Assembly: GCA_026874595.1 (NCBI GenBank)
Contig: CM049308.1
Location: 96,520,624 to 96,584,623, forward strand
Length of the DNA: 64,000 nucleotides
Source: Sipunculus nudus
Taxonomy: Eukaryota; Annelida; Sipuncula; Golfingiida; Sipunculidae
Direction of reading: 5' to 3'
This document shows positions 25,597 to 36,811 of the stretch, piece by piece; position 1 is the first letter of the stretch; each line of letters begins with the position of its first letter. Position numbers and translations under genes: made by a program. Below the pieces are notes generated by a model. That model had not been told where the DNA came from. It saw only the letters and a program-made list of their open reading frames with translations, and did no database searches.

Positions 25597-25700
25597 ACGG
25601 ACGGACAGACGGACAGACGGACGGACGGACAGACGGACAGACGGACGACGGACAAAGAGTGATCGCTATAGCTCAGATGACTTTCAGTCAGCTGAGCTAA
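25597..25700 (+). repeat. ACGG/ACAG tract and 3' hairpin of the element
   Basis: A tetranucleotide tract of ACGG with ACAG variants occupies about 25597-25651. A hairpin follows at 25669-25699: TAGCTCAG pairs with CTGAGCTA, and an inner TGACT pairs with AGTCA around a 3-base loop. The same layout ends the elements at 3015, 11517, 12039, 18037 and 28153. Confidence 0.8.
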
Positions 25701-26369
25701 AAACTAGGTTTAACAGTGTTATTCACACCTAGGCCCCGCCAATTTTAAGAGATATGAATGAAATGCTACCAAGTATTTATATCTTCTTAAATCTTGTCAG
25801 TTAGCACTTACATTAGGTCCTTATATTTTACCATATTTGAATATTAGGATTAAATTCCAGAAAATTTTGTTCTTTAAAAAAATCAAAATTGTCCAAGTCT
25901 CAACAAAAAGAATTTTTTTAACATAAAAATTATAAGCTTTGTCTTGTATATTAGTCCTGTGTATCGAAGCGGTGGGTCAGGGAGGGGTCTCTGTTGTTAC
26001 TGTTCATCGCTGAAAAAATGTGAAATTATAAGATTCATCTTGTTTAGAGTACACGTCTGTCAACAGAATGGGGTGGGGTGGGGGGGGGGGGGGAGAGAAA
26101 GGCTCCCTGTGGTATTTATGCTGGCAGCCTGATCAAGCTCAACAAGAGAGAGGGCTTGCCTGAGTGATGGGATTACATAATAGCCTGGGGAGCATTGAGA
26201 GTTGCACTGAATGACCTACAGTGACCTCAGTGGACTGCTTGACAATGTAAGGGAATACAACAAGAGCCTCCAAACAAATTAAATCATCAGCCTAATTTTG
26301 CAGCTTTTATTTTCAAATTTCAGATTTTAACAGATTAAATCCTTATGTGTACATGCTGTGAAAATAACA

Positions 26370-28153
26370 TCCACAGTACTTACAGGAAAAAATCGTGCTG
26401 TGGCCAAAGTTGGGCAAAATTTAAGGTACTGATTTTATATTTATGCTAATAGCTTTAAAAAAATGCATTTTTCAGATCTAATTTTCGGTAAACAATTGAA
26501 TCTTGATTAAATGATGTTATATTCCTGAAAAAAAGTCTCAGCCATTCTTATTTTAAGTGAGTAAATATATATCCTGATTTTTTACAAGGTGCATTATGTT
26601 TGGGCCTGTAACTTCAACAAATTATGCAATACTGACCGAAATTTTGGTATGTACATAGGAAATGTATGGAAGAATATGAATATTTACAATTACATCTACC
26701 AGGTAAACAAAAGTAGGGTCATGATGCTAGAAAATACAAATACATTAAGGCTTCTAAAAAACTTCAATAGCTAGACTAATTTTTAAGCTTATACTTTCAA
26801 ATTCAAAATTCATCAGATTAAATCCACATGTAAACTGGCTGTGAAAATTAAATCAAATGTACTTATAAGAAAAAAACGTGACATGGTCAATTTAGGCAAT
26901 TTTAAGGTACCTATTTTTTATTTTTGCTAATATTTTAAAAAATTTAACAGATTTTGATCTAATTTTTGGTATACAATTTAATTTTGATTAATTAAAGATA
27001 TATTACCGGAAAAAAGTCCATAGCTTTAAAATGTTTTGTTTTAAGTGATCAAATATCTTTCCTGATTTTTTACAAAATGCATTATGTTTGAGCCCATAAC
27101 TTTTTTTAAATCATATAATACAGACCTAATTTCTGACATGTACATAGGAACTATATAGAGGAATATTTATGGCAAATATGAGGTAAAACAGTTGAGTGGT
27201 TTTGTTGTTAGGCTGTCCTGAAATGTGAAAATAGGTTTTTAATAAAAAATTGAGGGTTTTCCTTAATTTCTCAAAGGAACAAAGTCTCAAAGACCCCGTT
27301 TTCAGCTTGGTAGGAGATCTTGGGGACATCTAACATTATGCCAACAACCTTGGGAGCATAGAGAGCTGCACTGAATGACCAACAGTGACCACAGTGGACT
27401 GCTTGACAATGAAAGGGAATACAACAAGAGCCTCCAAAAAAATTCAATAACTAGCCTAATTTTGCAGCTTTTATTTTCAAATTTCAGATTTTAACAGATT
27501 AAATCCTTATTTGTACATGCTGTGAAAATTAGATCCACAGAACTTACAGGAAAAAAACGTGCCATGGTCAAAGTTGGGCAAAATTTAAGGTACCAATTTT
27601 TTATTTTTGTTAATTTTAAAAAAATTTAAAAGATTTTGATCTTATTTTGGGTATACAATTTAATTTTGATAAAATAAAGTTATATAACTGGAAAAAAAGT
27701 CCATAGCTTTAACATGTTTTGTGTTAAGTGATCAAATATCTTTCCTGATTTTTTCCAAAATGCATTATGTTTGGGTCCATAACTTTTTTAAATTATATAA
27801 TACACACCTTATTTCTGGCATGTACATAGGAACTATATAGAGGAATATTTATGGTAAATATGAGGAAAAACAGATGAGTGGTTTCAATATTAGGCAGTCC
27901 TGAAGTGTGAAAATAGGTTTTTAATAAAAAATTGAGGTTTTTCCTTAATTTCTCAAAGGAACGAAGTTGCAAAGACCCAGTTTTCGGCTTGGTAGGAGAT
28001 CTTGGGGACATCTAACATTATGCTGAATTTTGGATTCCTAGGTCTTACGGTTTCAAAACGTGCCACATCTACGGACGGACGGACGGACAGACGGACGGAC
28101 GACGGACAATGGACCACGACTATAGCTCAGATGACTTATAGTCAGCTGAGCTA
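26370..28153 (+). repeat. AT-rich monomers ending in ACGG tract and hairpin (copy B)
   Basis: Counterpart of 16240-18037. The (ACGG)n tract lies at about 28072-28110 and the hairpin at 28123-28153. Confidence 0.65.
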
Positions 28154-29226
28154 ACAAAGATGATATGCTAATGAGATTGATCTGCTAGCTAGTACATATA
28201 GATAGTGACGATATATACATTGATAATAACAATTTACAATATAAGTTTCAGAAAAAAATTACAAGTCATAATTTAGTATTTATTATAATAATAGTTTTAT
28301 TATCCAAGCTCTGATATTCTTAGTTCACGTTAAACAATAAGACTTTGTATCAGACAACAAAGAAAGTTATGGCTAGATTATTTTATGACATTCATAGAGA
28401 CTTTTAACAGGTATGTGCAATAAAATTATTTTTTAAAATTATTTTGTTTGCTTTGACTCTTTGCCCATTTAAAGCAAATGACTGTCAATTTCCTCCATTC
28501 CATTGAAAATTTCACTAAAAAAGAGATGTATTATCTGAATGAACCACAAAGTCCCTCAACTCATGAAGAATCAGGATTGTTTAGGAAAAAGAAAACGATC
28601 ACTCCACCAGGAAATACCAATCTTGCACTACTGCTAGTTGCAGACAGCTGATCTCTCTCCTACTGCAATAACTTAGAAATGCCTGCCCTAAACTGGTACC
28701 CCTCACTATGAAAGCACTCTGCTCTCACCCAGTCAGTGGGCCATTATAGTGCAGGGTACCTGTCAATTATTACCAAATCATTCCACCCTTTCTTATCTGC
28801 AACATGAGTCAGTTTTATTCTTATTTCATGACATGATATCATGCAGCATCCATATCAAACTTGAGCTTGTTTGGAATATAATTTTTTTCCAGGGAAGCAA
28901 TAAACATCTATGCTATTACTCACTTTTTGCAACAAAACTATATGTCTGTGTGGTGGAACAATGGTAATGCTGTAGAATCAATCATCTTTGTTAAACCTGA
29001 TCAAGTGGGGTTAGCTTTTGGTAGGGTGACCTCGTGTACAAAAGTGTGTCCGATCGAGAACAATGGGGAGCAAGAGCTATTTCCAGTGGTATATTTTTTA
29101 ACGCGCCTTTACTCTCCACTATTTATTACATATTATGCAAATTAAAGTTATCTGATAATAGCTAGTTATTTTTTATAAAGACTTCTTCTATATATCTTAT
29201 GTACAGCTGCTTGTCCCTCTGTCCGC

Positions 29227-32200
29227 AACTAATCCCCACATCACAGACATACACAACTAATCCCCATCACAGCAACACACACAATCCCCATCACAGACAT
29301 ACACAACTAATCCCCACATCACACACATACACACACAATCCCCATCACAGACATACACACATAATCCCCATCACAGACATACACACACAATCCCCATCAC
29401 AGACATACACACATAATCCCCATCACAGACATACATAACTAATCCCCACATCACAGACATACACATATAATCCCCATCACAGACATACACAACTAATCCC
29501 CATCACAGACATACACACACAATCCCCATCACAGACATACACACATAATCCCCATCACAGACATACACACACTATCCCCATCACAGACATACACACACTA
29601 TCCCCATCACAGACATACACACACAATCCCCACATCTCACACATACACACACAATCCCCACATCTCACAGACATACACACATAATCCCCATCACAGACAT
29701 ACACACATAATCCCCATCACAGACATACACACACAATCCCCATCACAGACATACACACATAATCCCCATCACAGACATACATAACTAATCCCCACATCAC
29801 AGACATACACACATAATCCCCATCACAGACATACACAACTAATCCCCATCACAGACATACACACACAATCCCCATCACAGACATACACAACTAATCCCCA
29901 TCACAGACATACACACACAATCCCCATCACAGACATACACACATAATCCCCATCACAGACATACACACACTATACCCATCACAGACATACACACACAATC
30001 CCCATCACAGACATACACACATAATCCCTATCACAGACATACACACAATCCCCATCATAGACATACACACACAATCCCCATCACAGACATACACACAATC
30101 CCCATCACAGACATACACACACTATCCCCATCACAGACATACACACATAATCCCCATCACAGACATACATAACTAATCCTCACATCTCAGACATACACAC
30201 ACAATCCCCATCACAGACATTCACACATAATCCCTATCACAGACATACACACAATCCCCATCACAGACATACACACACAATCCCCATCACAGACATACAC
30301 ACACAATCCCCATCACAGACATACACACACAATCCCCATCACAGACATACACACATAATCCCCATCACAGACATACACACACAATCCCCATCACAGACAT
30401 ACACACATAATCCCCAATACAGACATACATAACTTATCCCCACATCACAGACATACACACATAATCCCCTTCACAGACATACACAACTAATCCCCATCAC
30501 AGACATACACACACAATCCCCATCACAGACATACACACACTATCCCCATCACAGACATACACACACAATCCCCATCACAGACATACACAACTAATCCCCA
30601 CATCTCACACATACACACACAATCCCCATCACAGACATACACACATAATCCCCATCACAGACATACACACACAATCCCCATCACAGACATACACACATAA
30701 TCCCCATCACAGACATACATAACTAATCCCCACATCACAGACATACACACATAATCCCCATCACAGACATACACAACTAATCCCCATCACAGACATACAC
30801 ACACAATCCCCATCACAGACATACACAACTAATCCCCATCACAGACATACACACAAAATCCCCATCACAGACATACACACATAATCCCCATCACAGACAT
30901 ACATAACTAATCCCCACATCACAGACATACACACATAATCCCCACATCACAGACATACACAACTAATCCCCATCACAGACATACACACACAATCCCCATT
31001 ACAGACATACACACAATCCCCATCACAGACATACACACACAAGCCCCATCACAGACATAAAAACATAATTCCCATCACAGACATACACACAATCCCCATC
31101 ACAGACATACACACACAATCCCCATTACAGACATACACACAATCCCCATCACAGACATACACACACTATCCCCATCACAGACATACATACATAATCCCCA
31201 TCACAGACATACATAACTAATCCTCACATCTCAGACATACACACACAATCCCCATCACAGACATTCACACATAATCCCTATCACAGACATACACACAATC
31301 CCCATCATAGACATACACACACAATCCCCATCACAGACATACACACATAATCCCCATCACAGACATACACACACAATCCCCATTACAGACATACACACAA
31401 TCCCCATCACAGACATACACACATAATCCCCATCACAGACATACATAACTAATCCTCACATCTCAGACATACACACACAATCCCCATCACAGACATTCAC
31501 ACATAATCCCTATCACAGACATACACACAATCCCCATCACAGACATACACACACAATCCCCATCACAGACATACACACACAATCCCCATCACAGACATAC
31601 ACAAACAATCCCCATTACAGACATACACACAATCCCCATCACAGACATACACACACTATCCCCATCACAGACATACACACATAATCCCCATCACAGACAT
31701 ACATAACTAATCCTCACATCTCAGACATACACACACAATCCCCATCACAGACATTCACACATAATCCCTATCACAGACATACACACAATCCCCATCACAG
31801 ACATACACACACAATCCCCATCACAGACATACACACACAATCCCCATCACAGACATACACACACAATCCCCATCACAGACATACACACATAATCCCCATC
31901 ACAGACATACATAACTAATCCCCACATCACAGACATACACACACAATCCCCATCACAGACATACACACACAATCCCCATCACAGACATACACACAATCCC
32001 CATCACAGACATACACACACAATCCCCATCACAGACATACACACATAATCCCCATCACAGACATACACACACAATCCCCATCATAGACATACACACACAA
32101 TCCCCATCACAGACATACACACACAATCCCCATTACAGACATACACACAATCCCCATCACAGACATACACACACTATCCCCATCACAGACATACACACAC

Positions 32201-34350
32201 AATCCCCATCCCAGACATACACACACAATCCCCATGACAGACATAAACAACTAATCTCCATCACAAACATACACACACAATCCCCATCACAGACATACAC
32301 ACACAATCCCCATCTCAGCAACACACAGAATCCCCATCACAGACATACATAACTATTCCCCACATCACAGACATACACACACAATCCCCATCACAGACAT
32401 ACACACATTATCTCCATCACAGATATACACAACTAATCCACACATCACAGACATACACACACAATCCCCATCACAGACATACACAACTAATCCCCACATC
32501 ACAGACATACACAACTAATCCCCATCTCAGCAACACACACAATCCCCATCACAGACATTCACAACTAATCCCCATCTCAGACATACACACACAATCCCCA
32601 TCACAGACATACACACACAATCCCCATCACAGACATACACAACTAATCCCCACATCACAGACATACACAACTAATCCCCATCTGAGAAACACACACAATC
32701 CCCATTATAGACATACACAACTAATCCCCACATCACAGACATACACAACTAATCCCCATCTCAGCAACACACACAATCCCCATCACAGACATACACAACT
32801 AATCCCCATCTCAGACATACACAACTAATCCCCATCTCAGCAACACACACAATCCCCATCACAGACATTCACAACTAATCCCCATCTCAGACATACACAC
32901 ACAATCCCCATCACAGACATACACACACAATCCCCATCACAGACATACACAACTAATCCCCACATCACAGACATACACAACTAATCCCCATCTGAGAAAC
33001 ACACACAATCCCCATTATAGACATACACAACTAATCCCCACATCACAGACATACACAACTAATCCCCATCACAGACATACACACACAATCCCCATCACAG
33101 ACATACACAACTAATCCCCACATCACAGACATACACAACTAATCCCCATCTCAGCAACACACACAATCCCCATCACAGACATACACAACTAATCCCCATC
33201 TCAGACATACACACACAATCCCCATCACAGACATACACACACAATCCCCATCACAGACATTCACAACTAATCCCCACATCACAGACATACACAACTAATC
33301 CCCATCTGAGAAACACACACAATCCCCATTATAGACATACACAACTAATCCCCACATCACAGACATACACAACTAATCCCCATCTCAGCAACACACACAA
33401 TCCCCATCACAGACATTCACAATTAATCCCCATCACAGACATACACAACTAATCCCCATCACAGACATACACACACAATCCCCATCACAGACATACACAC
33501 ACAATCCCCATCACAGACATTCACAACTAATCCCCACATCACAGACATACACAACTAATCCCCATCTCAGCAACACACACAATCCCCATTATAGACATAC
33601 ACACACAATCCCCATCACAGACATACACACACAATCCCCATTACAGACATACACACAATCCCCATCACAGACATACACACACTATCCCCATCACAGACAT
33701 ACACACAAAATCCCCACATCTTACACATACACACATAATCATCACATCACAGACATACACACATATAACCCCACATCACAGACATATACACATATATACC
33801 CACATCACAGACATACACACATAATCATCACATCACAGACATTTATACCAAATTCCCACATCACAGACATACACACAAATTCCACATCAAGGACATATAC
33901 AAATATAACCCCACATCACAGACATACACACATATAACCCCACATCACAGACACACACACAAATTCCACATCACAGATATATACAAATATATCCCCACAT
34001 CACAGACATACACACCTTATCCCCACATCACAGACATACACACAAATTCCACATCACAGACATACACACAAAATCCCCACATCTCAGACATACACACATA
34101 ATCATCACATCACAGACATACACACATATAACCCCACATCACAGACACAAACACAAATTCCACATCACAGACATATACACATATATCCCCACATCACAGA
34201 CATACACACCTTATCCCCACATCACAGACATACACACATAATCATCACATCACAGACATTTATACCAAATTCCCACATCACAGACATACACACAAATCCC
34301 ACATCAAGGACATATACACATATAACCCCACATCACAGACATACACACAT
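29227..34350. repeat. 26-bp minisatellite, about 200 units
   Basis: Tandem units of the type ACATACACACAC then AATCCCCATCACAG, 26 bp with 20-30-bp variants, fill 5.1 kb with no unique spacers. The last 650 bp (33.7-34.35 kb) consist of a diverged subfamily with CATCACATCACAG and ATATAACCCC. The array starts exactly at the end of duplication copy B. On the minus strand its other edge lies only about 12 bp inside the intron from the donor of the 34458-34363 exon. Confidence 0.95.
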
Positions 34351-34362
34351 GGATTTTCTTAC

Positions 34363-34458
34363 CAGCTGTGGGGATGAGGGGGGGCTTGTCTATGAGTTCC
34401 CATATCCGGGAGCTGGCCCCGAGACCTCTGTTTAACTCTGTGTAGAAAGAGCTGAGTC
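34363..34458 (-). CDS. ABCB10: ABCB10-like exon: end of TM6 and linker to NBD
   Basis: This 96-bp exon encodes [20 protein letters not shown] then [11 protein letters not shown]. That is the end of the sixth transmembrane helix and the linker to the nucleotide-binding domain. LSSFY-EL--GLGA is a strong ABCB10 hallmark and differs from ABCB8 and from P-glycoprotein-type genes. The acceptor is CCTGCAG at 34460-34459 and the donor GCTG/GTAAGA at 34363/34362; phase is 1 in and 1 out. Only about 12 bp separate the donor from a 5.1-kb minisatellite. About 70 bp upstream of the acceptor lies a pearl/HINE-type 5' end (34529), so the exon is closely boxed in by repeats on both sides. Confidence 0.92.
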
Positions 34459-34528
34459 CTGCAGGAAAAGTTTGAAAAGAATCAAACACAAAAAAACTCT
34501 AAATCAACAGAATATAGCATTAGTTATC

Positions 34529-36165
34529 ACAAGTGACCCATGGGTCATGATGCTGTGCCAACTAATATGTCCTTGCACAGACAACTGATTAAGATAGGTG
34601 GCATCATATAGGTCACTGTGACCCAATTTCAGGTGTCTGGGGAGAATTTTTGAGGAACTCTCAGGATATCAAATCAGAAGATTCTGGGCCCCATGGTTAT
34701 GATTTGTGCCCTACTTTGGTATCAAATTTTCAATTATTCTGAGGGGTGCTTATAAGCCCCATAGCTCAGAAAATATGGGTAACAGAGACCTTAATTCAAG
34801 TTTCCAAGAAGACTTTTCACAGATCTCCCTGGATGTCAAGTCTAGGACCAATGATTACAATTTGAGCCCTGTTAAGGGACGATCGCATCTTTGAAGGTCT
34901 CATAAATAGGGAAAAAAGATGTGTTAAAATTTTTAAAATATTTAGGTGACACCACCAGTCTGCAGGAACTGATGAAACACTCCATGATGCATATGCATGC
35001 AAAGATTAATGCTGATCAATGCACTAGTTGTTCAGATACCAGAGCTTTTGTATCAAATTTTTAGTTATTCTTAGGGGTACTTCTGAGCCCCATAGCTCAC
35101 ACAATATGGGTGACAGAGACCTAATTTCAGGTTTCCAAGGAGACTTTTCATGGGCCTCCCAACATGTCAAGAAAGAAGATCCTAGGTCAAGTCTTTACGA
35201 TTTGTGCCCTGTTGTTAACAGAGGATGGCATCTTTTAAGGTCTCAAAAATAGATAAAAAAATTGATTAAAAAATCGAAAAAATACAGGTGGCACCACCAG
35301 TCTGCAGAAACAGATGAAACACTCCATGATCAATATCCATGCAAAGAATCATGGTGATCAATGCATTAGTTGTTCAAATATTTGAGCTTTTTTATCAAAT
35401 TTTCTATTATTCTGGGGGGAGGGGGGATAGAAGCCCCATAGCTCACAGGTTTTGGGTAAAAGAGACCTAATTCCAGGTTTCCAAGGAGACTTTTCATGGG
35501 CCTCCCTGCATGTCAAGACAGAAGATTCTTAGTCCAGGCATTAAGATTTGTGCCCTGTTAACAGACTGGTATCTTTTGAGGTCTTAAAAATAGAAAAAAA
35601 ATTGTAAAAAAATAGAAAAATAAAGATGGTGCCACCAGTCTGCAGACACCAATGTAACACCCCATGATCAATATCCATGCAAAAGATAATGTTGATAAAT
35701 GCATATATTGTTCGGATACTTGAGCTTTTGTATCAAATTTTTCATTATTCTGGGGGGGGGGGGGGGGTACTTCAGAGCCCCATAGCTTGAAGAATATTGG
35801 TAACAGTGACCTAATCTAGGTTTTCAATGAGACTTTTCATGGACCTATCTGGATGTAATGTTAGAAGATTCCAGGTCCAGCGTTTATGATTTTTGTGCCT
35901 TGTTAACAGATGACGGCATCTTTTAAGGTATAAGAATAGAGAAAAAATATTGTAAAAAAATTGAAAAAATACAGGTGGTGCCACCAGTCTGCAGAAACTG
36001 ATATAACACTCCATGATTAATATCCATGCAAAGAATCATGGTAATCAATGCTTTAGTTTTTCAGAAATTTGAGCTTTTGTATCAAATTTTTCATTATTCT
36101 GGGGGGTACTTTAAAGCTCCATAGCTTGAAGAATATGGGTAATAGAGACCTAATTCCACGTTTGC
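34529..36165 (+). repeat. Element 5' end followed by ~336-bp monomers
   Basis: The terminus ACAAGTGACCCATGGGTCA lies at 34529-34548. Diverged 336-bp monomers follow, with palindrome variants near 34945 (GGTGACACCACC), 35287, 35627 and 35973. A G-run of about 16 lies at 35752-35767. No 3' hairpin end follows; the series stops at the LINE fragment. Confidence 0.7.
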
Positions 36166-36700
36166 ACATAATGGACTGTATACGTCTTCCAGATTTCAAC
36201 CATCTGATTGCTCCACTCAACGGATGCTGACTTCTCATCATGGTTTTAAACTTACTCAGTACCTTTAGACAATACATGCTTTCAAAGTTTTCAAAGTCTA
36301 CACCAATAATACGTTCTGCAATTTTCCTTTTCTTTCCAATCTTTCTTTGTTAGCGACACTACCAGATTATACCAAATTATTCCACCAGCAGATAATACTG
36401 ATAATACACTTTGTACAACAGATGTGTAAAACAAAGTAAGTATTTTCTTATCAATATTTTAAAGCATTAATATTTAATAAGAAAGTACATCCTTGACTGC
36501 CTTTTTTACATAAGGCGTCTGTGTTATCTGACCATCTAGTTTATCGTCAAAAACAGTACCAAGCTATTTGTACCAAGGCACAATCTCTACAGCATTGCCA
36601 TCAATGAAAACAGGGTAGTAGCATGTAGGTCTATTTCTGGGTTCAATTACAAGTTCCTTGGTCTTGTTAAAATTAAGTCAATTCTGGTTTTTAGAATATG
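36165..36700 (-). pseudogene. Degenerate LINE reverse-transcriptase C-terminal fragment
   Basis: Minus-strand translation of about 36690-36540 gives KELVIEPRN, then CYYPVFIDGNAVEIV, a stop, then LGTVFDDKLD. This is the text downstream of the catalytic centre in many non-LTR retrotransposon reverse transcriptases. After a frameshift it continues near 36420-36340 as SVVQSVLSVLSAGGIIWYNL and near 36250-36170 as HPLSGAIRWLKSGRR, typical of the extreme C-terminus of such proteins. Stops and at least two frame changes show it is dead. The catalytic YADD region and the endonuclease are absent. The clade cannot be fixed from this fragment. Confidence 0.7.
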
Positions 36701-36811
36701 ATTTCCTAGTACAAGTCGCGACTTCTACAACAACTTTTATGGTACCACAAAGTATGCTTCTTCACAACAGACTCGCTCAAATGAACACAGAAGTATGCAA
36801 AACACTTTCTT

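Larger units (their letters stand above)
19580..25700 (+). mobile_element. 6.1-kb tandem-repeat-bearing pearl/HINE (Helitron-like) element
   Basis: The boundaries come from comparison with the empty site in copy A. Copy A reads CCTAATTTTAAAAACTAGG. Copy B reads CCTAATTTTAACAAGTGACC on the left and GAGCTAAAAACTAGG on the right, an insertion of 6121 bp with a TAA overlap. The left end has GACCCATGGGTC and GCTCAGCTGAC; the right end has a hairpin and GTCAGCTGAGC, so the ends share a subterminal inverted repeat. Inside are about 277-bp monomers (19740-20930), about 336-bp monomers (20936-25596) and an ACGG/ACAG tract. No transposase or Rep/helicase frame is present, so it is non-autonomous. All six 3' ends in the window end GCTAA while the 5' flanks vary. 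That fits a Helitron-type CTRR end without target duplication better than a fixed TAA duplication, but the class assignment is inference. Confidence 0.8.
19111..29226 (+). repeat. Tandem segmental duplication, copy B (with insertion)
   Basis: This second copy starts right after copy A, at TGATATCACCACTTGGTGGG (19111), and ends at CTGTCCGC (29226). Its length minus the 6.1-kb insertion is about 3.99 kb, against about 4.01 kb for copy A. Part of the difference is a shorter G-run (14 G at 26080-26093 against 22 G). The right end abuts the 26-bp minisatellite directly. Confidence 0.9.

Noticed and set aside
29227-34350. CRISPR-like regular repeats
   Set aside because: Units are directly tandem with no unique spacers, and the context is a eukaryotic intron; it is a minisatellite.
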